Assembly (NCBI RefSeq): GCF_030816015.1
Contig: NZ_JAUSXN010000001.1
Location: 2,728,001 to 2,792,000 of the forward strand
DNA length: 64,000 nucleotides
Source: Pedobacter sp. W3I1
GTDB lineage: Bacteria; Bacteroidota; Bacteroidia; Sphingobacteriales; Sphingobacteriaceae
Direction of reading: 5' to 3'
Each line of letters begins with the position of its first letter. Within the stretch, counting starts at the first letter, position 1. Made by a program: the position numbers and the translations under genes. Below are positions 1 to 7,025 of this stretch, piece by piece. The notes under the pieces were generated by a model. That model searched no databases. It saw only the letters and a list, made by a program, of their open reading frames with translations, and had not been told where the DNA came from.

Positions 1-228
1 CACTTTTGCTGTTCCGGTGTTATCATCAGTGTAAGAAATACCAGGATTGCTTCTTTGGATAATGGTGAGTTCTATATTTCCTTTTACAGAAATTCTTTTA
101 AAAGCCGATATTTTTAATATGGCATCCGGTTCTTTTTCTGTTGCAGAAACGCTTGTGGTAAATACAGCAGAAGATAAAACGATTGCTGTTAATGAAGTGG
201 CGATTAGTGTTTTGATTGAGGTTTTCAT
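1..228 (-). CDS. Exported GIN-domain (DUF2807-like) protein, N-terminal part
   Basis: The reverse strand opens with ATG at 228 and stays open for 76 codons to the window edge, so the gene is cut off. The first 27 or so residues form a signal peptide (positively charged MKTSIK, hydrophobic core, then VSAT). After it comes FKRISVKGNIELTI, the kind of strand pattern that starts the putative auto-transporter adhesin 'GIN' domain (DUF2807) in Bacteroidota, where residues after phi-x-V-xGx are common. The function of these exported beta-rich proteins is not established. The family call rests on a short stretch and is moderately sure; that it is a secreted protein is clearer. Confidence 0.6.
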   Translation of the reverse strand, partial: MKTSIKTLIATSLTAIVLSSAVFTTSVSATEKEPDAILKISAFKRISVKGNIELTIIQRSNPGISYTDDNTGTAKV

Positions 229-496
229 AATATTTTATTTAATAATTAAATGTTAATTAATTGTTATTTAAATGCTTAAGTCTTTTTGTTATGGTTTTGT
301 AGATAAGACGCAGTGAAATGAAAAACGTTGCAGGCAATGTTGCGTTTTTATACAATCGATAGGTAATACTCGACGAACAGGCATTAATTCAAGACGAAAA
401 CTTGAAACTTTTACCAAGCATTTGTAAAATATTTTAAGATCTATTATTGGATTAGTCTTTTTCTTTATCTTTAGTGAGAATTTTAGTCTGTTATTT
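229..496. other. Divergent intergenic region, no gene seen
   Basis: A+T-rich spacer between two divergently transcribed genes. It must hold both promoters, but I see no clean TAnnTTTG box on either strand, and no RNA gene or strong hairpin. Confidence 0.4.
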
Positions 497-853
497 ATGA
501 AGAAAAAGGTTGTACTTGTTCAGGATAATAAAGATATCCTTGATATAATGGACCAGGTATTGGAGGAGGAGGGGTTTGATGTTACGGCATCGCTAACCAC
601 CGAGCCTATAGATAAAATAGACGAAATTGAACCCGATGTAGTAATTGTAGATGATCACATTAAGGGTAAAAAGAAAGGCTCTCAAGTAATTAAGGAACTT
701 AAGTCTGATCCGGAAACGGAAGATGTATCAGCCGTGCTCACCTCCACATCCAATAACTTACCTCAACAGGCAGAAGATTGCAAAGCTGATGATTATATCG
801 AAAAACCATTTGATATCGATCATATGGTTGAGGTGGTAAAGAAAAACTCGTAA
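497..853 (+). CDS. Single-domain response regulator (CheY-like receiver)
   Basis: This 118-residue protein consists only of a receiver domain. The phosphoacceptor aspartate is D52 in VVIVDDHI. The usual acidic pair is D10-N11 instead of DD or ED. The conserved Thr/Ser region is LTSTS (81-85), and the invariant lysine is K103 in EKPF. No output domain follows, so it should act by protein contact or as a phosphate relay. No kinase gene lies beside it, and its partner is unknown. The N11 substitution may weaken magnesium binding, although Asp-Asn pairs occur in functional receivers. Confidence 0.9.
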   Translation: MKKKVVLVQDNKDILDIMDQVLEEEGFDVTASLTTEPIDKIDEIEPDVVIVDDHIKGKKKGSQVIKELKSDPETEDVSAVLTSTSNNLPQQAEDCKADDYIEKPFDIDHMVEVVKKNS

Positions 854-860
854 ACTATCT

Positions 861-898
861 TCATTTCGACTGAAGTGCAACGGAATGGAGACAAATCT
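861..898. repeat. Dispersed palindromic repeat, family A (single arm)
   Basis: The sequence TCATTTCGACTGAAGTGCAA followed by CGGAATGGAG matches the left arm of the repeats at 4675, 32398 and 53849. Only one arm is present here. It lies in a 570-bp gap (854-1422) that contains three different repeat families and no gene that I can support. Confidence 0.6.
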
Positions 899-978
899 AT
901 TCGTGAATTTAAAAGTAGATTTCTCGGTTACGCTATCAATGACAGATTCTAATAGAAAGGTCGTTATTATAAGGAACG

Positions 979-1025
979 AAGCAATCTTAAAGCGCACGCT
1001 ACTAGCGATCGTTGTAAGATTGCTT
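979..1025. repeat. Hairpin repeat with 11-bp perfect arms
   Basis: AAGCAATCTTA (979-989) pairs perfectly with TAAGATTGCTT (1015-1025). The text after it (CTTCTCGCAATGACG) resembles other dispersed intergenic repeats ending in ATGACG. It is probably a mobile palindromic unit. It could also act as a terminator for the receiver gene, but no T-run follows. Confidence 0.5.
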
Positions 1026-1297
1026 TGTCGGCTGAAAAGCCTTCTCGCAATGACGATACCCTGAGGCTATTCAAGCCCTTAAAATCATGTTATTTATATT
1101 GATTATTATACGACAAATTAGCCCCCGAAATGATGGATTCTTCTTGAAAGATACTGTCCTTCTGCAACGTCGTAGTTTAAACCTTAATGACCTTAATTTC
1201 TTAATGGTCAGTATTAATTGAGGAAGGAAGTAATAATAAAGCAACTTAGATTTCTTCCCGAGGCCTTGGGCAATTTCTCGTTAAGTTAACATACTCG

Positions 1298-1373
1298 TTG
1301 TCAGTCTGAGCCTGTCGAAGACCTTTACTAATCGAAACAAAAAAAATGTCCTTCGACAGGCTCAGGATGACAA
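1298..1373. repeat. Dispersed palindromic repeat, family C (both arms)
   Basis: The left arm 1298-1320 and right arm 1351-1373 are reverse complements over 23 bases with 2 mismatches, and both carry the core GAGCCTGTCGAAG. A single arm of the same family occurs at 35449, and a degenerate form near 17320. The arrangement is typical of interspersed repeats in Sphingobacteriaceae intergenic DNA. Confidence 0.65.
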
Positions 1374-1422
1374 TATTTTGGTTTTCTTCTCACTTATGGC
1401 ATGCGCTTCGGAATGACGACTT

Positions 1423-2727
1423 TTAAGCACTAACATCAGGCTTATAAGTATCTGTTTTAACAGTAGCCTTTAGTTCATGTAATATCGTATACAAGCCAAA
1501 ATTTGTTCGGTTAACATAAATAAAATGTTTTACCCCGCGGGCTTGTTTAAACTCTGGCATTTTAGAAATTTTTTCACCGTAGAGATATAGCTGTTCAAAA
1601 AAATCAGGTTTACTAAAATCAAAAGATTTACTGGTATAAGGTCTGGCAAACAGGCTGATCATCTCCCTATACGATTTATAATAAAACTCAATCTGTTCAG
1701 GAGAATCATCTGCATGGATCATATCAAGTTTTCTAAAGGCATCTATCGTTTTATTTTTATCATTAATTACATCAGTAGAAATTAAGGAGAAAAACGGGTA
1801 ATAGAAATCATCAGGTATCTCTTTAATACAACCAAAATCAATTACACCTAAATTTTCATCCGGTGTAATCATAAAGTTTCCGGGATGTGGATCGGCATGT
1901 ACCGCCCTTAGTTCGTGCTGTTGAAAATTGTAGAAATCCCACAGCGCCTGTCCGATTTTATTGCGTAGCTCTTGAGAAGGATTAGTTTGTAAAAATTCTT
2001 TTAAATGTAAGCCATCAATCCAATCCATGGTAATGATCCGCTTTCCGGATAATTCAGGATAATATTTCGGAAACACCACATGGTTGAGGTTTTTGCAGGC
2101 TTCAGAAAATTCAATTGAACGCTTAACTTCCAGTTCGTAATCTGTTTCTTCGAGTAAACGTTCTTCAACTTCTTTAATATAAATATTTAATTCCCTTTCC
2201 GACATGCCCAATAAACGGAATGCGAAAGGTTTTACCAGCTTTAAATCAGATGAAATACTATCTCCCACACCCGGATATTGAATTTTAATGGCTAGTTTTT
2301 TGCCATTAAGCGTAGCCTGGTGTACCTGCCCGATAGAAGCTGCATTGCTGGAGCTTAAGTTAAAGCTATCGAAAATATTTTCTGGAGTTTTACCGAAATT
2401 TTTTGTAAAAGTTCGCACAATTAATGGACCCGAAAGGGGCGGGGCATTGTATTGCGACTGGGTAAATTTATCAACATACGATTTGGGCAGGATATTTTTA
2501 TCCATACTCAGCATTTGTGCAATTTTTAAGGCACTTCCCTTTAATTCGCTCAGCGATTTATAAATGTCAGTAGCATTATCTTCATTTAATTGCTCACGGT
2601 CCATTTCAGGGTTAAACAATTTTTTGGAGTAATGTTTAATGTAATTGCCCCCAATCTGGATACCGGTTTTAACAAATTTTGCAGAACGTTCTACCTTGGT
2701 AGTTGGAATACTTTTTTGTGTCTTCAT
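1423..2727 (-). CDS. UbiB/COQ8/ABC1-family atypical kinase
   Basis: 434 residues with the hallmarks of the ABC1/ADCK/UbiB family. The N-terminal KxGQ-like motif is KGSALKIAQ (63-71), with Ala in place of the usual Gly. The glycine-rich loop is replaced by ASIGQVHQA (130-138) and is followed by the strand-3 lysine in AIKIQ. The catalytic segment is HADPHPGNF (278-286) and the metal-binding DFG is at 297-299. Family members are ATPase-like proteins that support quinone biosynthesis or membrane lipid handling. No quinone gene is adjacent (mqnC is about 60 kb away), so the substrate is open. The gene follows a TetR-fold gene by 7 bp and both are surely one operon. Confidence 0.88.
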   Translation of the reverse strand: MKTQKSIPTTKVERSAKFVKTGIQIGGNYIKHYSKKLFNPEMDREQLNEDNATDIYKSLSELKGSALKIAQMLSMDKNILPKSYVDKFTQSQYNAPPLSGPLIVRTFTKNFGKTPENIFDSFNLSSSNAASIGQVHQATLNGKKLAIKIQYPGVGDSISSDLKLVKPFAFRLLGMSERELNIYIKEVEERLLEETDYELEVKRSIEFSEACKNLNHVVFPKYYPELSGKRIITMDWIDGLHLKEFLQTNPSQELRNKIGQALWDFYNFQQHELRAVHADPHPGNFMITPDENLGVIDFGCIKEIPDDFYYPFFSLISTDVINDKNKTIDAFRKLDMIHADDSPEQIEFYYKSYREMISLFARPYTSKSFDFSKPDFFEQLYLYGEKISKMPEFKQARGVKHFIYVNRTNFGLYTILHELKATVKTDTYKPDVSA

Positions 2728-2734
2728 CTGGTAT

Positions 2735-3388
2735 TTAAAACCTCATCTTATCTGCAAATTTTCCATTCCTGGATAAAAACTTGCCGTATTCCAATAAATT
2801 ATCGATTGGCGAATGCTGGAAAAGATCGAAAGTTACATTAATACCTTTTTCGATGGCTTCGTCACTTTTTTCGAATCCTTCACTATCATCGTTGATCCAG
2901 AAATTTACAATAAAAGCAAACTGAATCCATAAGGCATCTTTGTACCTTTTGCTTAAAAAACGGCGTTCAGCGAGTTCTCCACTATCTAAACCTTCCTCAA
3001 TAATTTCTTGTGCAAAGTTTTCGAAAATAGGTTTTACGCCAGCCAGAACATCGGGAGTAGAAAATTTACCACGGTGATTCTTTAAGCTGTAAATCACAAA
3101 ACTGCGTTCGTTTTTCAGGTTTTCCAGGTAACTGTAAAAGAAAGAAAGCATTTTTTCTCTGGCCGTATACTGGAGCCAAACTTCCTGCTCTTTAATTTTG
3201 TTAATAGTTTCGAAAGTAAGTTCGAACCAGATTGTTTTTTCTATGCTTTCGAATGAAGAGAAAAACTGATAAAAATCGGCCTCGGTAATTTTAAGCTTTT
3301 TTACAAAAATATAAACCGATTTTGGTTTTTCATCGTTCGTTAAAACATAATCTAAGTATGCATTTCTAATTTGCTGAGCGGTTGCCAT
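2735..3388 (-). CDS. TetR-fold protein paired with the ABC1 kinase
   Basis: 217 residues. The N-terminus (about 1-50) resembles a TetR helix-turn-helix region (IRNAYLDYVL, then VYIFVKKLKITEADFYQFF). The rest is helical and ends in a segment with SEGFEKSDEAIEKGIN (about 167-182). Annotated relatives are usually called TetR regulators. Two things make another reading possible. The gene is tightly coupled to a COQ8/UbiB-type kinase, and the C-terminal D-x-SEGFE pattern is reminiscent of COQ9, a TetR-fold lipid-binding partner of COQ8. Whether it binds DNA or lipid cannot be settled from sequence alone. Confidence 0.7.
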   Translation of the reverse strand: MATAQQIRNAYLDYVLTNDEKPKSVYIFVKKLKITEADFYQFFSSFESIEKTIWFELTFETINKIKEQEVWLQYTAREKMLSFFYSYLENLKNERSFVIYSLKNHRGKFSTPDVLAGVKPIFENFAQEIIEEGLDSGELAERRFLSKRYKDALWIQFAFIVNFWINDDSEGFEKSDEAIEKGINVTFDLFQHSPIDNLLEYGKFLSRNGKFADKMRF

Positions 3389-3570
3389 ATAGCTGTTTTT
3401 ACAAGTATAACGATTAATTTATGGGCTTGTTTTTGCTGTTGGTTTTTTGTTGATCATGAAATTGTAATAATAGCTTTCAAAATATTTGAAAGTTGGTTTT
3501 GTAGCTAATTAATTTAGTTTTAAAAAATTTTAATGTGGATAATTTTTTACAATAAAGCTAAAATAATTAG

Positions 3571-3578
3571 TATTTTTG
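3571..3578 (+). promoter_or_regulatory. Bacteroidota -7 box for the HD-domain gene
   Basis: TATTTTTG matches TAnnTTTG exactly and lies 33 bp before the ATG at 3612. No clear TTG -33 element is seen at the usual spacing, so this is only a moderate call. Confidence 0.45.
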
Positions 3579-3611
3579 TAGTTAATTATTCCTTTAATTA
3601 AAGTAAGCAAT

Positions 3612-4466
3612 ATGATCCAGGTAAACGATTTTTTATATGGTAAAATGGAACTGCCAATGGTATTTTCTGATCTGTTAAATACCGATGTTTTAAAAAGGTT
3701 AGGGGGGATTCATCAAAGCGGTGCTATATTTTTGGTCAATCCAGATATTTGCCATTCGCGCTTGGAGCATGCCATAGGAGTGACCATGTTAATCCGGATG
3801 CTAGGCGGTTCAGAACTGGAGCAAATTGCCGGGTTGCTGCATGACATTTCGCATACAGCTTTTTCTCATGTAGGCGATTATGTTTTTGGCAATACAGATG
3901 AAGATTATCATGAAAAGGTTTTTGCTGAAGTTTTATGTAAATCTGAAGTGCCAGATGTGCTGTTGAATTATGGATATAATGTTAACCAGATTTTGTATGG
4001 TACCTTTGATATTTTAGAGCAGCCCTTGCCGGCGCTCTGTGCCGATCGTTTGGACTACACTTTACGTGATGGTGTTCATGGTGGGATAATTTCCCGTCAG
4101 CGTGCCCGCGAATTCTTGACTTCAATTGTTTTGAAGGATGGAAAAATAGCGGTGAGTGCAGAAACTGAAGTGGTTTGGATTAATGAAGCCTTCAAGAAGC
4201 TGAATAATGATCTGTTTAAATTGCCACTTCATTTATATGCCAATGGCAAAATGGCCGAACTAATTAAGAAATTTCTAAATAAAGGAATATTGGTTGAAAG
4301 TGATATGTTTAAAACAGATACCATGCTGCTGAATAAAATTAGAACATCCTATGAAGGATATGAAGCCATTAAGTCGATTAAACAGTTAAAAGGTTTTGCC
4401 GAATTTATGCGCCATGGCGCAGTACCTAAAATCAAAACAAGAACATTAAATGCTTTGTTGGTTTAG
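3612..4466 (+). CDS. HD-domain metal-dependent phosphohydrolase
   Basis: 284 residues. The HD-superfamily metal ligands can be read in order: H53 in HSRLEH, the H77-D78 pair in LLHDISHTAFSH, and D145 in CADRLDY. The layout (early HSRLEHxxGV, then LLHDxxHxxFSH, then DRLDY) is that of SAMHD1/dGTPase-like HD hydrolases, which cleave phosphoester or triphosphate bonds of nucleotides. At 284 residues it is shorter than the approximately 400-500 residue dGTPases and has no other domain. Substrate unknown. It is monocistronic by position. Confidence 0.85.
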   Translation: MIQVNDFLYGKMELPMVFSDLLNTDVLKRLGGIHQSGAIFLVNPDICHSRLEHAIGVTMLIRMLGGSELEQIAGLLHDISHTAFSHVGDYVFGNTDEDYHEKVFAEVLCKSEVPDVLLNYGYNVNQILYGTFDILEQPLPALCADRLDYTLRDGVHGGIISRQRAREFLTSIVLKDGKIAVSAETEVVWINEAFKKLNNDLFKLPLHLYANGKMAELIKKFLNKGILVESDMFKTDTMLLNKIRTSYEGYEAIKSIKQLKGFAEFMRHGAVPKIKTRTLNALLV

Positions 4467-4907
4467 CGTTTAGGGGGTAGGTGTTTAGTGTCGATTATCC
4501 GCTTCGTTTCTTTCTCCTGAATCAATAACCAATGGTTATCATCAATCAACTAATTTATGATCGAAATACAGAAAGAAAGGATTATGACTCATTGAATCTC
4601 CTGAGGAACAGTTTATTGTCTAAAAACCAATATAAATAACATAGAAATTCAAAGAGATAGCTCCCCCAAGATTTCGTCATTTCGAGCGGCGTGCAACGCA
4701 GTCGAGAAATCTGCCAAGATAGATCTCTCTCCCGAACGTTCGGGACTGCGCTCCAGTCGAGATGACGATGCTTTTTATTGAAAGTCTGTCAATGGTAACT
4801 TGTTTCAAGGGCTTTCCTATATAACGAGAATAAAACCAATGGCTAATTGAACCAATCAACCAAACCGTTTCAGTAGAATTAACGTATATTGTGAAAAATA
4901 TAAAGAT
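4467..4907. other. Gene-free gap containing a family A repeat
   Basis: No supportable gene. A short reverse-strand open frame (4677-4859) lies wholly inside the repeat at 4675-4767 and has a composition unlike that of the neighbouring genes. The rest is A+T-rich unique sequence. Confidence 0.5.
4675..4767. repeat. Dispersed palindromic repeat, family A (both arms)
   Basis: Starts with CGTCATTTCGAGCGGCGTGC and ends with AGTCGAGATGACG, giving imperfect complementary arms. An inner hairpin CCCGAACG/CGTTCGGG lies in the middle. Related copies are at 861, 32398 and 53849. Confidence 0.65.
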
Positions 4908-5048
4908 ATGTCTGCAATAGAAATTATTTTAATAGGAGTGGTTATCCTGCTTATTTTTGGTGGCAAAAAAATACCTGAATTGATGCGGGGAATAGGGAGA
5001 AGTGTGAAAGAATTTAAGGATGCAAAAGATGAACCTCCTGTTAAATAA
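4908..5048 (+). CDS. tatA: Twin-arginine translocase subunit TatA/E, very short
   Basis: 46 codons starting at ATG 4908, too short for an automatic length cut-off. The protein has one N-terminal membrane segment (IEIILIGVVILLIFGG), then the family hinge GGKKIPELMRGIGRSVKEFK and an amphipathic helix, which is the TatA/TatE signature. TatA oligomers form the passage of the Tat system for folded proteins. At 46 residues it is shorter than most TatA proteins (about 55-90) because the acidic tail is almost absent. tatC is not in the window. Two ferritin-like proteins at 60-62 kb carry possible Tat signals and could be clients, which is inference. Confidence 0.88.
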   Translation: MSAIEIILIGVVILLIFGGKKIPELMRGIGRSVKEFKDAKDEPPVK

Positions 5049-5105
5049 TTGTGCCGAATAAAACTTTCTGTTCATGGAGCTGTTTTATCTAAAATAAACG
5101 CCAAT

Positions 5106-5318
5106 ATGGAAAATAAAAAAGAAGATCTGGCTAAATCAAAATCCGATTTTACAGCAGAAAATGCAAGGCATCCCGAAAAGGGATTAAATGATTGGAATGA
5201 CCGTTTAGACGAAAATCTGGAGCCTGAAGATCATAACGATAGTGTTGCAGATGAGAAAGCCAAAGATTTCTCAGCAAAATACGGTAGCGGCGATCAGTCC
5301 GACCAAGGCAGTAACTGA
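5106..5318 (+). CDS. Small acidic hydrophilic protein of unknown function
   Basis: 70 residues from ATG 5106 (the frame extends 19 codons upstream to a TTG, but that stretch directly abuts the tatA stop and is unlike the rest). Very rich in D, E, K and N, without hydrophobic segments, and probably disordered. It lies 57 bp after tatA and is followed by a strong terminator, so the two probably share a transcript. I do not recognise a family. The terminator directly behind it supports a real gene. Confidence 0.55.
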   Translation: MENKKEDLAKSKSDFTAENARHPEKGLNDWNDRLDENLEPEDHNDSVADEKAKDFSAKYGSGDQSDQGSN

Positions 5319-5331
5319 ATATTTATCTTAT

Positions 5332-5357
5332 AGCCACTTTAATAAGGTGGCTTTTTT
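5332..5357 (+). terminator. Rho-independent terminator after tatA and the small acidic gene
   Basis: AGCCACTT pairs with AAGGTGGCT across a short loop, followed by TTTTTTG. It lies 14 bp after the stop at 5318. Confidence 0.75.
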
Positions 5358-5584
5358 GTTTTGCATAATATTGTCATCATTCCCGACCCCGTTTTTCGAA
5401 TACCATTACATTTGTATTTGAAACTTTTTTACACCACTTCTATAGTTTATTACACGAAAGACGGTTTTTCTGCTTAAAAATTGTTAAAATCTATTAATTG
5501 TTTTTTCTTGTGATTTGATTAATAGTATATTGCATCTCTAATCAAACAAACATGTTTAACGTTTTCAAACTAAGCTGATAAGTG

Positions 5585-6994
5585 ATGAGCAGGCATTGGT
5601 TATTGGTTTTGTTTTTCTTGCTTTTTGCAACATCCTTGTCTTTTGCTCAAAACACATCAAATAAGGGAAAAGATTTTTATGTTCCTTATGCAGGGCATAT
5701 TGATGGTAATAACTCCAGATTAACCTTGTTTTTATCTGCAGATCAGGCTACTGACTATAAAGTTTATATCGGGGGGATTCTGGTATCTCCGGTTGGCGCC
5801 ACTATTCCGGCCAATACCTGTTTGCCATTCGTAATCAATCCAAATGCATACGCCGTATTAATGGGCAGCTCCAATTTAATAGAGCCTAATAAAGCCATTA
5901 ACGTGGTTACCACTAAAGCGATATCATTGTATAGTATTATTTCTAATAATGCCCGTACGGGTGGTACCTTAGTATTACCAACAAATACACTTGGACAAGA
6001 ATATTATGCCTTTAGTTATGAGAACCATGGAAATCAACAGGGGTTTTCGCAATTTACAATTGTTGCAACAACTGATAATACAGATGTAGAAATTACACCT
6101 AAACAAAGCGAAAGGTATGGAGGAAGAACAGCCAATACAACTTTTACTATTAAGTTAAACAAAGGCGATATCTACCAATATCAATCAGTTGGCGATTTAA
6201 CAGGAAGCCATATCAAAGCCTTAAATTGTAATCCCGTGGCCGTATTTACAGGTAATACCTGGGCAGCATTTTGTGATGAAGGTAATAGCCGTAATCCAAG
6301 TGGGGGCGATAACCTGTATCAGCAGGTTTTTCCGGTTTCTGCATGGGGGAGAAATTTTGTAACAGCACCTTTTTATAATACCCTTCACGGTAATACCGAT
6401 ATTATAAGAATAATTGTAGCTGATGATAATACTATATTAACCGTTAATGGGAGTACTACCAATGCTAACGGAACTCCGCTTTCTAATCCTTACAGTAAAG
6501 GAGCGGTGGTTACATTTTTTTCTGCTTCAGCAAATGTAATTTCAGGTTCGAAACCAATTGCTGTTGCACAATATCAAACCTCACAAACTTGTAATCAAAA
6601 CAATGGAAGCAATACTAATCAAGCACAATTTCCAGGCGATCCTGAAATAACTGTACTTAACCCCGTAGAGCAAACGTTAAATAATATTACGGTTTTTTCA
6701 GATTTGAGATCGGTAGGAGTTCCTACCCAGATTACGAGATACTATTTGAATGTAATTATTAAAACAGTCGACATAGCATCATTTAGGCTGGATGGTAACC
6801 CCGTGAATAACTTTACAGCGATTGATAATGTATTTAGTTATGCTGTAATTGATGTGACCAATACGCAGCCTCAACACCGGTTATCTGCAGCAGGTGGTTT
6901 TTCAGCAATTTCATATGGTTATGGAACGGTAGAGTCTTATGCATACTTAGCCGGGGCAAATATTCAGAACTTTACTTTTCAAACCCACCAGTAG
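5585..6994 (+). CDS. IgGFc-binding-domain surface protein, 5' part of a frameshifted gene
   Basis: 469 residues from ATG 5585 (a GTG codon precedes it directly). The signal peptide covers about residues 1-21 (hydrophobic run ending SLSFAQ). The rest resembles the IgGFc-binding N-terminal domain common in large Bacteroidota surface proteins: GKDFYVPYAGH near the start, repeated blocks ending in VAVFTGNTW, and a QVFPVSAWGRNF motif. The frame ends at TAG 6992-6994 just as the next frame continues with SSVTGQPISSGC. Removing one C from the CCC at 6984-6986 joins the two into one protein of about 1186 residues ending at 9143. The domain is thought to mediate binding to host or extracellular glycans and proteins; the ligand here is unknown. 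Confidence 0.8.
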   Translation: MSRHWLLVLFFLLFATSLSFAQNTSNKGKDFYVPYAGHIDGNNSRLTLFLSADQATDYKVYIGGILVSPVGATIPANTCLPFVINPNAYAVLMGSSNLIEPNKAINVVTTKAISLYSIISNNARTGGTLVLPTNTLGQEYYAFSYENHGNQQGFSQFTIVATTDNTDVEITPKQSERYGGRTANTTFTIKLNKGDIYQYQSVGDLTGSHIKALNCNPVAVFTGNTWAAFCDEGNSRNPSGGDNLYQQVFPVSAWGRNFVTAPFYNTLHGNTDIIRIIVADDNTILTVNGSTTNANGTPLSNPYSKGAVVTFFSASANVISGSKPIAVAQYQTSQTCNQNNGSNTNQAQFPGDPEITVLNPVEQTLNNITVFSDLRSVGVPTQITRYYLNVIIKTVDIASFRLDGNPVNNFTAIDNVFSYAVIDVTNTQPQHRLSAAGGFSAISYGYGTVESYAYLAGANIQNFTFQTHQ

Positions 6995-7025
6995 TGTTAC
7001 TGGGCAACCTATTAGCAGCGGTTGT

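Noticed and set aside
4677..4859. 60-codon reverse-strand frame
   Set aside because: Mostly made of the family A palindromic repeat; no independent support.
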